Below, one piece after another: positions 45,247-56,371 of a stretch of DNA of 64,000 nt (position 1 is the first letter of the stretch; each line of letters starts with the position of its first letter). The notes under the pieces are model-generated. The model was given only the letters and a program-made list of their open reading frames with translations. It was not told the DNA's origin and did not search any database. A program made the translations under genes and the position numbers. Source of the DNA: Zygnema cylindricum (Eukaryota; Streptophyta; Zygnematophyceae; Zygnematales; Zygnemataceae); assembly GCA_037447655.1 (NCBI GenBank), contig JBBHKE010000140.1:185248-249247 (forward strand), given 5' to 3'.

Positions 45247-46157
45247 TTAGTAATAAACCACAAAAACTGGTATTTGGAAAACAAATAGCAAACAACAAAC
45301 AAAAAATCAAAACAGCATTTTTCGAAACTATTTTGTTAACTCGCATTGCTGTACTTCAACGTCGCTCTCCCTTCTTCCGTATATTCCGGCAGCTTCCACC
45401 GCATTTCAAAAACGTGTCACATTGCCTCTGTCGTTATCCAGTCCACTTCGAAATCCCGTCAGCCGTCCCGAAAACGACAAAACTCCTGCTTGAAATTCCA
45501 CTCGAACAATCCCAGAAAACGACACCCGACTGACTGATCCTTTCCCACCCATGTTGACCTTCCCCAGATGTACCTTCCCCCTGTTGACCGTCCTTACCAG
45601 TCAAACGTGGCCCTCTCCAAACTCCCCCCCCCCTGGGCGCTTTTCTCCTCCGCCCCACCCGACCCGACCCGCGGCCCGCCCAGCCTCGCCCGTCCGCCGA
45701 ACGTCCAACGGAAGCGTCCCTCGGACGTCGCCTGCGCGTCCAGCGACCGACCGTTGGCGCGCCAGCAAACAAAATGAAATGTACCGATTCTAATTAACCG
45801 CCCAAACCACTCAATACTCGCGTATTTGCTAGTCTCTCCGCCAGCTTGCATATACTTCCGCGGATAAGATTCTCTCTCTGTCCCCCCTCTTGCACTTCCT
45901 GTCTCTCTCTGCTCCCCCCCTCGCGTTTCTTTTCTCTCCCTTCCAAGCCTCTGGCACCAAATCTAAGTGTGATGTACGGAATAGAAGAATCCCAAGTCGT
46001 ATCCGCCAATAAAAGTAGGCGAGAAAGCTCGACAGGGAGAGAAAAGAACAAGGACGGCAGGGAGAGGTATAAACCGGAGAGGGAGAGAGAGCGTTTTACG
46101 GATATCTTACCTCCTTACCTCTCCTTCTGTTTTTGGGAAATACTAGACTGGCTTCCG
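45247..46157. promoter_or_regulatory. GC-rich region upstream of the kinase, with TATA box
   Basis: A C- and CG-rich block (about 45590-45730) and CT-rich tracts precede the kinase. A TATA-like box tataaac lies at 46068-46074, about 85 bp before the chosen ATG, which is a plausible core promoter. Open frames on both strands here look like composition by-products. Confidence 0.5.
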
Positions 46158-47393
46158 ATGGGCCCCTGGAACCGAGTATTCCCTGACGCTCCCACGAATA
46201 TCGCGGAAAGATATTCGTTCGAAAAGGGAGAGGTGGGAAAGGGGTACTGCGGGACGGTTCGAATTTGCCGAGATTTGTCGACAGGGGAAAAATTCGCCGT
46301 AAAAACGATTTCTAAAAACTTTTTGGCCGAGGTCGAGGAGAGGGAGGAACTCAAAAGGGAAGTCCGAGCGCTGCAGATTATGAAGGGGACCAGAAATATC
46401 GTGGATTTAAAAGAGGTTTTCGAGGACTGTTTTTCGATTTATTTGGTGATGGAGCTCTGCGACCGCGGCGAATTATTCGACTACATTCTGAAAAGACGGA
46501 ACATTCCGGAAGACGAATGCCGGACTCTGTTCCGCCAAATCCTGGAAGCTGTCGACCGCTGTCACAGTCTGGGGTGGATGCACCGAGACATAAAACCGGA
46601 AAACATTCTTATAAAAGGAAGAACTGCCCAGGAAATACCTTCTCCTTCTCCTTCTTCTCCTGTACGGATGAAAAGGAAGGTTCCTCGACGGACAGGAGGA
46701 GGCAGTCAGCAATCCTCCCCAAAAAGTGTGCTGTTGGTCGGAAATCACGAGGAAGCTTCCTTAGGAGATTTTAAGCTTCCAGGGAGCAGCTTCTTGGAAA
46801 GTTCCGACGAGGAAGACGAAGTAGAAATAGAGGGAGAGAGGGAGGGAGAGGGAAAAGACACCAGTCTTCTTCGGGGAAGCTGCCAGGAAGCTTCCCTGGG
46901 GGAATACGAGCTTTTATCGGGAAACTGCAGCAGCGGCAATTACCGGGAAGCTTCCAGAGAAATGTCCGGAGTAGTTTCTGGGGAAGTTTCCGGGGGAGAT
47001 TTGTGTGTAAAGCTCGCCGACTTCGGATTGGCTCTCAACGTGGGCAGGGGACGGAGCGGCAGCGGCATCGCAGGGTCGCCACACTATATGGCGCCGGAGG
47101 TGATCTTCTGTACGGATTACGGAACGGAGGCCGACATGTGGTCGCTGGGAGTGGTCCTGTATGCGATGCTGTCGGGGGATTTGCCTTTCGTGGGAGATGA
47201 CGACGAGGCGGTTTATCGGGCGATAGAGAGTGGCTTTGTGGCGATGGAGGAGGAGGAGGGGAGTTTGTGGCATACTGTTTCAGATTCGGCCAAAAGTGTG
47301 GTTTTGTCTCTTCTGCAAATGGATCCCGGACGGCGGCCGACAGCTGGCGAGCTGCTGGAGCATCCGTGGGTGAAAGCGGAGGTGGGAATGTAG
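46158..47393 (+). CDS. Ser/Thr protein kinase, PEPKR2-like (411 aa), intronless
   Basis: A complete kinase of the CDPK/PEP-carboxylase-kinase-related group without EF hands, so probably calcium-independent. Seen: glycine loop GKGYCG at 27-32, catalytic Lys K49, the helix-C Glu in LKREV at 68, HRD at 142-144 with KPEN, DFG at 288-290, GSPHYMAPE to 314, and the WSLGVVLYAML and HPWVK regions near the C-terminus. Between HRDIKPENIL and DFG lies an insert of about 130 residues (154-283), rich in Ser and acidic residues with repeats of the type EASLGDFKL / EASLGEYEL. The open frame extends upstream to 45846, but the TATA box at 46068 and the pyrimidine-rich leader favour MGPWNRVF at 46158. PEPKR2 is my closest match from memory; other CDPK-related kinases are possible. 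Confidence 0.85.
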   Translation: MGPWNRVFPDAPTNIAERYSFEKGEVGKGYCGTVRICRDLSTGEKFAVKTISKNFLAEVEEREELKREVRALQIMKGTRNIVDLKEVFEDCFSIYLVMELCDRGELFDYILKRRNIPEDECRTLFRQILEAVDRCHSLGWMHRDIKPENILIKGRTAQEIPSPSPSSPVRMKRKVPRRTGGGSQQSSPKSVLLVGNHEEASLGDFKLPGSSFLESSDEEDEVEIEGEREGEGKDTSLLRGSCQEASLGEYELLSGNCSSGNYREASREMSGVVSGEVSGGDLCVKLADFGLALNVGRGRSGSGIAGSPHYMAPEVIFCTDYGTEADMWSLGVVLYAMLSGDLPFVGDDDEAVYRAIESGFVAMEEEEGSLWHTVSDSAKSVVLSLLQMDPGRRPTAGELLEHPWVKAEVGM

Positions 47394-48965
47394 AAAAGTC
47401 GACCGAGGTTGACTTTTTTGGTTAGCTTTCATTCCTTTTATTTTTTTGCGTTGCTTAACGAGAGAAAGCGAGGGAGAGAACAAAAGAGAGACTGCAAGAG
47501 GGGGGAAATGGGAGAGAGAGGGAAATAGAGTGGACTGAGGGAACGAGTTGGGAATTTTAGGAAGTTTTGCAAACGGCCAAACTGTACCTTTTTTTTTGTT
47601 TCTAGAAACTTGAGTTTTAAATTTTGTAAAAATGAGGGAATTAGTGGACTGCCACCTGGCAGAATAAGGATATCATGTCCACCAGTAGCCAGTAGGGGTA
47701 TCAACGGAAAAGGGGTATAAAGGGAATCTTAGGATTTTTTTGTAAAGAAACTGAAATTTCAGGACATTTGTAGGACAATTTATACAAATAATAGACTCCA
47801 GTCTCGTCCCCTCTCCCCCTCTTTCCTTATTTATTTTTCTTTTATTTTTGTTAATTTTCAACCGTAAAATACAATTCTTTCGTTTGTTTGACAGTTAGGT
47901 TTATCATTTTTTCAATTTTCTTTTTTACAAAATAATTTTTGTAGAAAAAGACATAGGAGATCTACATGTATGAGGTTCGGTTATAACGGAAAGCCGGATT
48001 TTAATGAGGGACACTTTTCAGATATTTCTGAATCGTGTGAAACGTCCGTTTGGATCAAAATTAGGAAGATTGATTTTTCTCGAGACCAAGTCCAAAGATG
48101 AGCTTTTTATATTTTAATATGTTTGGAATACTTTTCCAATTTAATGTTGTTTCAAGTGTTTAGTTTTCTGATTACAAATCTCTTGATTGGTTGGTTGGTT
48201 GTGTGCAATTTCGCAATTTTGTAATTTTTCAATGCCACCATTTTTGTCGTTTGCTGTTGTTTTTTGGGATTAAAGTTGGTTCTTCTGTTTGGTTCCATGT
48301 TTATTATTTTGTCCCCTTTTCTTTTGGATTCCATGATTTTTTTTGGGTTCAATTCCCCGTATGGTCCTGTCGCCGCTTCTTTTATGTCTTAACCTTTTAG
48401 GTTATTGTGACATCTGTCAACTCCTCTTCCTCTGACTTCTTTTTCTGCCCACATGGTCTTAAGTGCCGTCAGTCCCGTACAATAGTGTCTCCTTCTGTGT
48501 GCGCGAGGCAGAATATCACACGGTCACTTCCCAGTTGGCATTCCAGCTTCATAGCTCTCACACGTGTAACTCTCTATTTGTGTAGAGCAGCTGCATCTGG
48601 TTCTTTTCTACATCTGCTTCGGTGATAGAATCGTAAAAATTGTTTTGTACGGAAATCTGGACTTCGAGTAAAGTCCTGTACTTTTCGGCCTATGGCGTAC
48701 TCCTCTATTGTACTCATAGAAGTCCAATTCGTACGGATTTGGACTTTTTTTCGAAAAACTACGTAGAATTAGCTAATTTCGTAAAATTCGTACGTCTCAA
48801 ATTGTACGGACATTTAAAAAAAAAGAGACGTTTCTTCATTTTCGCGCGCGAATTTTCCTCCACTCCTTCATAAAGAAGCTGCCATTGGAGACGCCATAAA
48901 TTCCTCCATTTAATCTGTCATTGAAGCCACCCTTCAAGGTTCCAAGAACTTTGCCAGAGGCATCC
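47394..48965. other. Kinase 3' region and intergenic DNA
   Basis: No gene recognised. The first few hundred bases are probably the kinase 3' untranslated region. Near 48640-48760 a motif gtacggaaatctggactt / gtacggatttggactt recurs and may be terminal sequence of the hAT element downstream. Confidence 0.4.
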
Positions 48966-50908
48966 ATGCCTAGGCCACAAGGAATCGAGTGGGAGCATGT
49001 CAAGGCTCCAGACGGAGAGCTGCTTGGGAATAACAGAATATGTATCTGTCTATACTGCAATTTCGAATACAATGGTCAAGCAACTAGAATTAGAAACCAC
49101 CTGCTTGGAAATGTGCAAAATGGCGGCATTAGAGCTTGCATTCTATGTCCCGATGAGGTGAAGGCGGAGTTAAACACATCTGAAACCACAAAATCTTCTC
49201 ATGGCTCTCAGAAACGTGTCATATCCGATTTGGATGAACTCACTAAATGTCCGGGATCAAGCCAAAGTAGCAAGGTACAAGGTATTCAGTCGAAAATAAC
49301 AAATATATTTAATAGGCATAACAAGAAGGAGGTGGATACAGCATGGGCAAAGGCTTTATTTGCCAATGGCTTGCCGTTTCGACTATTAGAAGACCAATAT
49401 TTTAAGGCAGCGGTGAAGAAGACCGGGGAGATAGGGCCATCTTATAAGTTACCTCACCGAAATACCATGAGAAATCGACTTTTGTCTGAGACGAAAGCAA
49501 CGGTCACTGAAGATTTGGCAAGCTACCTAGAGACCATGAAAATTACCGGTGCCTCCATCACATCAGACGGTTGGACAGCCGTTGATGACACGCCTCTTCT
49601 GAACATTCTCGCAGTCACCCCCAAAGGAGATATGTTTCTCATGGCTGAAGACACTAGAGGGCAAACCAAGGATGCCGAATACGTTTGTCAGGTGTTAGAG
49701 AAAGGAGTTCTTGCGGTAGGGGTGGAGCATGTGGTGCAAGTTGTGACAGATTCTGCTCCTGTGAACAAGGTTGCTCATGGGAAAGTATCCTTCCATCACG
49801 TGGACGCCATGTTCTGCCCACGTATTAGACCCAATGTTAGAGGATTGGAGTAAGTTGTCATTTATTTCAACACCTGTCCGAGAAGCAAAGGAGGTGTTGA
49901 AATTTATTACGAATCATCATATGACTGCAGCTTTGTTCCACAAAATTTCAGAACTTAGGCTTTCGAAACCTGGAGAGACCAGGTTTGCAGCAAATTTTAT
50001 CATGCTACAGAGGTTTTTACAGATGAAGGATAGCTTGGAGACCTTGATGTTTCATGATGCTTACAAGCAGTGGTTAAGCAAATCTACATACAAGTCAGAG
50101 GGTGCTAAGATTAAAGGCCTCATCTTGAACCCGGAGTTTTGGACGAGAGTGACTGAGGCTGTGACAGTTTCAGAACTTGTGGTGCGGATGATGAGGGAGT
50201 GCGACAAAGGGAGCCCAAATGTGGGGAAGGTTTATCATGGTTTTTACAGTATTGGTGAGTTCTTGGTGAAGTTATCCAGCAATGGAGGAGCGCGAAATTA
50301 TGAAGGCCTGCAGATTTTGGAGGAGCTGAAGGTGTCTTTCATCGCCAGATGGGAGATGGCACACAACCCCATATATGCTGCCGGCTTTGTACTCGATTCT
50401 GAGTACCAAAGTGATGACTATGGTCAACTTTCAAATGTGAAAGTAATGGAAGGTTTTCAAATAATGCTTGATAAGATGTTACCAAATGTGGAGGACCAGG
50501 CTGCTGCCTACAATGAGTTGTCTAAGTATAAAGGTTCTGAGGGCATATTTGGGAGGGAGGTGACAAAGACGTGTGCTAAGTAGATGTCAGGCTGGAAGTG
50601 GTGGCAGCAGTTTGGGGCTGTCACCCCTGTCTTACAGAAAGCAACAATTAGGATCTTTGCCCAGTGCACAGGTTGCCAGCTCATGTGAGAGGAATTGGTC
50701 AACCTACGACCATATTCACTCTAAGAAAAGGAACAGATTGACAGCTAAAAGAGCAAATGATTTGGTGTGGGTCTTAAGCAATCTCAAATTATTACAAAGC
50801 ACCAGGGATGTTAGTTATGAAAAGGAAATGGTAGCATGGGAGGAAGAGGAAGGAGAGGTAGGAGAAGAAGAGTTTGATGAAGTCATGTTTGACATAGATT
50901 TGGAGTAA
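48966..50908 (+). pseudogene. hAT-superfamily transposase, broken
   Basis: The order of parts is that of plant hAT transposases of the DUF659 type. First comes a BED zinc finger (CICLYC, then IRNHLLG and ACILCPDEV). The DUF659/RNase-H-like core follows (ITSDGWTAVDDTPLLNILAV, VVQVVTDSAPV, YPSITWTPCSAHVLDPMLED, KPGETRFAANFIMLQ). The C-terminal dimerisation domain ends it (SSCERNWSTYDHIHSKKRNR, LTAKRANDLVWVLSNLKLL). The frame shifts at about 49780, a TAG interrupts at 50581-50583 before MSGWKWWQQFG, and another stop and shift lie at about 50680. The acidic tail ends at 50908. The ATG may be 48966 (MPRPQG) or 48921. It cannot make a full transposase as it stands. Confidence 0.88.
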
Positions 50909-51108
50909 AGAGGGATAGGGGTGATATATACATATTCACGGCCAGCTATGAGTTGACATGTTTTTAATATGAAAATTAGACTATATCCACTAGATTATTA
51001 CAAAGTTTGTTCTTTTTTTGTTTCAATGTGAACTTTGTCTTTTTTGATTGTGGACATGTTTTTTTTATTCTCGACATTTTTTAACAAGGACATGTTGTAC
51101 CAACGACG

Positions 51109-51238
51109 AGGCAGTCTGGTCGATGGTTTAGCAACCAGGCAGTCTGGTCGCTACAGGTAGTCAGACTGCCTAATTGCTATGCCTGGTTGCTAAACCAGGC
51201 AGTCTGGTCGCTGGTTCAGGGACGAGGCAGTCTGGTCG
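51109..51238. repeat. Direct and inverted repeats downstream of hAT gene
   Basis: AGGCAGTCTGGTCG occurs at 51109, 51137, 51197 and 51225 and inverted (CAGACTGCCT) near 51162. A perfect 17-bp inverted pair, GGTTTAGCAACCAGGCA at 51125-51141 and its complement at 51180-51196, can form a cruciform. hAT elements carry subterminal repeats that bind transposase; this could be such a cluster. Confidence 0.75.
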
Positions 51239-51648
51239 CTGGTACAGTGATGCTCGCTGGTTCAGCGACGAGGCTTCCTCGCCGCTAGTTCGTCGCACTT
51301 TCAGTTTTTTAAGGTATTGAATATTTCAAAAATTTGAAATTTGAACGTCAAAATAAAGTACGAAATTTAAAAATTCCGATATCGTTTGATGCGCACTTTA
51401 CGCAGTAATCGTTAGTTTAATCCGTGCGTGTTATGCGCATGGGACTTCTATGATTTTACGAAAGTGCTCCGAAGTACGGGTTGGAGTTTCGTAAGTACGG
51501 ACCGCAATGCTATTCGTGACACCACATACTATACTGAATCTTGCAACTTTTTGGCCAGTTTCTTATGTAGTACAATAAGAAAAAAGAAAGTACAATAGGA
51601 TATAATATATAGAACTATTGTAATCTTAAACTGCTATATAGTATATAC

Positions 51649-52590
51649 CAGAGGTCGCAAACGGTCAACCGAAAGCGTGACCGACAGTTGACCGACCTTC
51701 CGCGCCGGATCCGGAACGGATTTGGTTGCCAAATTTTGGGGGCCGGGCGGTTGCTGTCGGTTGATTCACCGGAAAAAAAAAACGGTCGGTGACGATCGGT
51801 CAACCAAAAACCAAAAAAAATGAAAATTTTGTACTGTCCATACAATCCAACATTGTTGTACTTTGTACTCCTTGGTATTGTGGAAGTACGTGACATCATG
51901 ATTAGCGTCGCAAATTTGACACAGTTGTAACACTATTTTTTTCGCAAATCTTAGGGAACGCGACAAAGCGTCGCAAATCTGACACGGTACTGTAGTAACT
52001 AGTGTTGGGTATCGGGTAATTTCATATCGCGATAATTTCGATATTCAATATATCGAATATCGATCGAGCAAAGTTCTCGATATATCGTACCGAGATCAAC
52101 ATAAATCATTGCGATATATATCGCGATATAGAGTATTTTATAAATTTAATATTTTTTATAATATGTTATTTCAGCGATAAAGACAAATTGTCTGATACGC
52201 GACGTACGACGTGATTTGCGTTCCGTGACTTAAAGGCAGACGCCGCAAAATGTAACCGACAAAAAAGTACTAATACTGTAATTCATATAGTTACTATGGG
52301 GTATGGTTGCATGGAGGTCTCTGTAATAGTACGGACAGCAAAAATTATGTATTACAGAGGCCTCGGTGACTCGGTGACATCGCGTATCGTCTTTAAACAA
52401 GTTTTTATATACGTGTTTTAATTTGAGTGGTTCGAGTTTCGGTTAACTTTTATTTTTGTAAACGCCGGTCGGTTAACGGTTAACAATTTTGGAGCGTGAC
52501 ATAACCCGGTCGGGTGTCGGTTACTCAGATTTTGAAAAAAAGAAAACGGTCGGTTTCGGTTATGTAAAATTTTGACTTTTGCGACCTCTG
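51649..52590. mobile_element. hAT MITE with CAGAGGTCGC ends
   Basis: 942 bp; ends CAGAGGTCGCAAA and TTTTGCGACCTCTG, flanked by GTATATAC at 51641-51648 and 52591-52598. The CAGRG end and 8-bp duplication are typical of hAT. Inside, a TAGTGTTGGGTATCGGG start of the other hAT family lies at 52000. A diverged relative of the left third lies at about 56655-56885. Confidence 0.9.
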
Positions 52591-52724
52591 GTATATACAA
52601 AGAAATATATCGGAGATAGCAATTTCCTCGTCCCGGAGCGATATATCGGGTGTCCTTGCCATTTGATTACCGATAACACCTGTCAGAATTATCGCGAAAG
52701 GAAATTTACCGATACACAACAATA
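52591..52724. mobile_element. hAT MITE right-end fragment
   Basis: Ends TTTACCGATACACAACAATA, a variant of the TAGTGTTG-family right end, with the typical GATATATCGG motif. The matching left end is uncertain (52000 lies inside another element). Confidence 0.5.
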
Positions 52725-53686
52725 CAGTAGAAATTTGGTTGTCTGAAAATCTATTGAACCCGGTGGCACCGGTTTGTACCCCATTTAATGAAAAAATAAG
52801 TGACGAGTGGAACCTTTGTTGAACCTATGCCAAAAGACGGAAAAGCCAAAACTTACTCCAAATTTCGAACATACCAATGCCAATGGTGAAGCAGCTATAA
52901 AGATATAACACTGTTCACATATATTCTTGTTGTTTTAATGCAAACTTTAAGAGAACAACAACAAAAGTTTCATTATTGAGTTTAATATTTATTGAGTATG
53001 ACAATATTTATAACTTGAAATCACAGCATGTGTATATGTAGCGTAACAATATCTGCAAGCGAGGATACCTTGAAGAGAGTTTTTACAACACCAATAATAT
53101 AAATTGTTGTGTGCAAAGATGCAGTTTACTTCACATGCGCAAAAATCGTACTACTAAGACTACTTTTTTTTAACTTTGCATTGACTTGTAGGTTGAAAGT
53201 TTACCAAGTAAAGTTAATGCTAAAACTTACATTTCCCTCAAAAGAATTTACTTAAACTACCACATCGAACTTCAATATGCACAGACAGATGTAAGAAAAC
53301 AGTATAGTTGAAAAACAGAAGGGAAAAGAAAAAGTGAAAGAAAAAGAAGACATGACCGATAAACTTGATTTCCGGATCAACAAATCCTGGTGTACAACTG
53401 ACAAAAATTAAAAAAAGGCTGTACAAATTTACCAACGAAACCGAGGGGAACCTCCTACTCTTCCTCCTTGAGCCTTCTACTTCTAAAATGATTGTAGACT
53501 TACCTTTTCGTAATACAAGTTATCATCACCAGAAACTTCCTCTTTCTTTCCACTACTACTACATTATTACCACATAGACTTAAACACTTTCAATTTGCAA
53601 ACACCAAAAAGAAAATAAAAATCTCTGACTCATAACAACCGAAACAAGGCAAAAAAAATCCGGGAATAGTGCACATAAACCCTAAA
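52725..53686. other. Intergenic, no gene recognised
   Basis: AT-rich sequence downstream of ALG13 on its strand. I see no coding region or repeat. Confidence 0.45.
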
Positions 53687-53758
53687 AACTGAGAAATTGG
53701 AGAGGAAGCTAGAGCCATGGCTACCTAGGCTATCCTGAGGTTTACGGGAAATTTATAT
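53687..53758 (+). repeat. 72-bp copia LTR fragment next to the ALG13 stop
   Basis: Closely matches the LTR of element A around CTGAGAAATTGGAGAGG and CCATGGCTACCTAGGCTATC. It lies 25 bp beyond the ALG13 stop codon, so it is probably part of that gene's 3' untranslated region. Confidence 0.85.
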
Positions 53759-53783
53759 TCATTGCAACTTTCAATTAAAAAGC

Positions 53784-55760
53784 CTATGGGTCTGGAAAAC
53801 CTAAAAATGAATCCAAAGCACGAGCAAAACGATCTGCTTCAGCAGGAGGATAGGGAACTAGTTTTGAAGGATCCAATGAATAAACAATTTTCGTTAAAGT
53901 TTTTGGACTTGCGCAGAGCAAATGCCCATTTTCTTCCAAAATATTGGCAAGTTCTCGTTGATGATTATCCATTAGAGCTTCGTTTACAACAACAACTAAT
54001 GGTTTTCCAGCTCGTAAAGTTTCAAATATGCTTCCAGAACCTGTTATATCAACCAGATAAAAGAGAGCCCAGATTCTATTTAAATTTGGGTCACGCATTT
54101 TTGGTTTTCCAAATAGAGGTCCAGTTCGGCAAAAGAAGGAGAGGCCAGGATAAACAAAGCATAAAAACTGAGCCGTGAAAACTATGAAAAGATAAAAAGC
54201 TCTAAAGGGGGCAGGGGGAGGGGAAGGGGAAGGGGGAGGGAGAGGGAGAAAGAGGTAGAGGGAGCAAATATAGTCGTACTGGGAGCTAATGTCTTCTTTT
54301 GACAAATAATTTTGCTTAATAAAATTCCTACAATTCCCTAAAATCTTCATGATAAAGTAACGGACTTAATTGAGAAGCAGTGGAGGAGAGTGGCGGTGGA
54401 GCACCTGCGTGGCTGATGACCAGCGAGGCTGATTGGACAAACGGCGCCAAAGAAGGCTTAAAGTCAAAAGACTCCACTTGTAAATCTCCAACATCTTCCC
54501 TGGATCGCTGAGTTAAAAGAAAAATACTAAAAAAAATTACTCCAAAAAAAAAACTAAAAGAAGAAAAAGAAAACAACTCAAAGCTTAAATATCACGTGTG
54601 AAGAGCCGCAAAAAATGAAGGATCACAACTGAGAAGGAAAAGAAGGAGAGGAGAAAGAGAGGGAGGGGGAGGGGAGGAGCGGGAGAGGGAGGGGGAAGGG
54701 AGGAGCGGGAGAGGGAGGGGGAGGGACGAGGGAGAGAGGACAGGGGAGGAGAAGACGGGAGAGGACGAGGGAGAGTGAGAGGAGGAAGATGGAGAGGGAA
54801 AAAAGGGAATAAGGACGAGGGAGAGAAGACAGAAAGTGGGATGAAAATAATGAGGGAGTGTATATTAGAACATAATACAGCAATTAATAGGGAAGAGGGG
54901 TTTGCTGCAATCATATTAACTTTAGTGATACGAGAAGATAAAAAAATTGAATAGAAGTTATTTGAGCACAAAGGTCTAAATTGTATCGGGAGGGATGTGA
55001 ATGTTGTACGATTTGGTAAATTGGGAGGAAGTTCATTTGCCGTCCAAACACAATCAAAGCGTTGGAATGAAGGCTGAATGAAGGGCTCAAATTAATCCGT
55101 TCACTGCATTAGAAATGGCGCTACGATAAAGAGGTTTTTGTGTACGGAACTCATATTTAGTCAAATGTGGTATTGAATTTCAAGAACGAAAACTGGAAAA
55201 TATTGCCTGAATTCCAAAACCATTCTTTAAAGTATGAAGGCTAAGACAATACAATGCTTAAATACAAGAAGATTCTCCTCTAACACACAAAAATTCCCCC
55301 CCCCCCCCCGCTTTCTTTCCCGTTCCTTCTCCTCACCTCAATTCCACTTCCCACTTTCCCCCTCCCCCGCTCCTCTCCTCTCCCCCCTCTCTCCCTCTCT
55401 CTCTCCCTCTCTCTCTCCCCCCCATCCCTCTCCCTCTTTGCTATAAAATCATTTTCACCATACCCTTAACCTTTTCCTGAACACGACCGACCTTAAACTC
55501 CTGCGTACCAGACCACCGAACCAAAAAAAGAAAAAAGACTAAACCGAACCTAAAACAAACAACATAAACGTGGACACAATTAGGGTTCAGATTTTTACCT
55601 TTTCCGGAACGTATTTCCCTTTCCCGATTTGAACCAGGAGCTTCTGAAATCCCTTGGAAATCAGCATTTCTTGGAAATCTTGCGAATCGACGGCCTGGAT
55701 CAGACCATCAAACAGTGTGGTGCCAACAGTCACAAAAACAGATCTTCCAGATTCCGCCAT
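53784..55760 (-). CDS. ALG13: ALG13, UDP-GlcNAc transferase catalytic subunit (173 aa, three exons)
   Basis: ALG13 pairs with membrane-bound ALG14 on the cytosolic ER face and adds the second GlcNAc to the dolichol-linked N-glycan precursor. Exon 1, 55599-55760: MAESGRSVFVTVGTTLFDGL, then LLVQIGKGKYVPEK (54 codons, donor GTAAAA). Exon 2, 54405-54507: RSREDVGDLQVESFDF, then SASLVISHA. Exon 3, 53784-54040: GSGSIFETLRAGKPLVVVVN, EALMDNHQRELA, then FLGFPDP and stop. Lengths 162+103+257 bp join in frame to 173 residues, the usual plant size. Splice sites are GT-AG. The glycosyltransferase-28 donor-binding segment (SHAGSGSIFETL...GKP...DNHQ) is intact, so the gene looks functional. Confidence 0.93.
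54041..54404 (-). other. ALG13 intron 2
   Basis: 364 bp. The plus strand carries an AGGGGAGGGGAAGGGG-type purine tract (54207-54265), so the transcript is CU-rich there. Confidence 0.8.
54508..55598 (-). repeat. ALG13 intron 1 with complementary purine and pyrimidine tracts
   Basis: A purine-only-like tract (plus strand, 54640-54840: GAGAGGGAGGGGGAGGGG and similar) and a pyrimidine tract (55296-55437: C13, then CTCTCCCTCTCTCTCTC) lie about 450 bp apart and are roughly complementary. In the transcript the GA-rich part comes first and could pair with the later CU-rich part. Confidence 0.8.
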
Positions 55761-56100
55761 CACTAAATTTGTCGGTTTATCTGCGTGTCACTCACGTAAC
55801 GTTATGAGAGTAAGTATTTCCGCTGACGTGTACGAGTTACACCACCTTGAAGGTGGACACGTGTTCAATAAAGGTACGGGACATTTTTCACGCCAAAGAG
55901 ATATCTGTTCTTATAGTACGACCTTCGTCGGCTCCACACCTGTGAGGCCCCATGGACGTGTTAAGGAGATGCGAAGGATAGGAGAGTATTCGTCATCAAT
56001 AAACAACACGTTTGTTACCTATTTGGGCATCCACAGTACAATGGTGTCCTACTAAAGTACATCACACTGTGTACAATATCTCTCTATTAGCGATAATTAC
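55761..56100. promoter_or_regulatory. ALG13 upstream region
   Basis: Sequence 5' of ALG13 on the minus strand. No clear TATA box is seen. An open frame on the opposite strand (55654-56055) crosses exon 1 and is not supported. Confidence 0.4.
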
Positions 56101-56152
56101 TGCTGTGTATCGAAGGCCCCTTGCCAATACTCGATATGCACCTAATATTGAG

Positions 56153-56371
56153 TACACCGCCAATCGCTATTAGCGTTGTGTACGCTAATCCCGTCCCGCT
56201 TTTTTTTTATTATTCTCAAATATAATTATCCACACTATTTAAAAAATACCCTAATTCCTAATTAGAGTAATCGATTTCTTCGAAAATTTCAAAATTCCCA
56301 ATTAGCGTAAACCACGCTAATTATTCGTATACGCTAAAGAAACTTCTACGCTAATAGCGATTGGCGGTGTA
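56153..56371. mobile_element. Short TA-duplicating MITE, CACCG family
   Basis: 219 bp; ends TACACCGCCAATCGCTATTA and TAATAGCGATTGGCGGTGTA are a near-perfect inverted pair. It sits inside a hAT-like MITE with a CTGTGTATCGAAGG start at about 56101. Confidence 0.85.

Noticed and set aside
45434-45793. Open frames on both strands in the C-rich block before the kinase
   Set aside because: Overlapping frames on both strands in GC-rich DNA, proline- or glycine-rich, with no known domain; composition effect.
45846-46157. Upstream extension of the kinase ORF to an ATG at 45846
   Set aside because: The added residues are low-complexity and a TATA-like box lies within them at 46068; kinase homology begins after MGPWNRVF.
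54585-54971. Open frames rich in Pro, Leu and Ser over the ALG13 intron tracts
   Set aside because: They arise from the polypurine/polypyrimidine repeats within an intron.
55654-56055. 133-codon plus-strand frame over the ALG13 start
   Set aside because: Antisense to the well-supported ALG13 exon 1; no family match.
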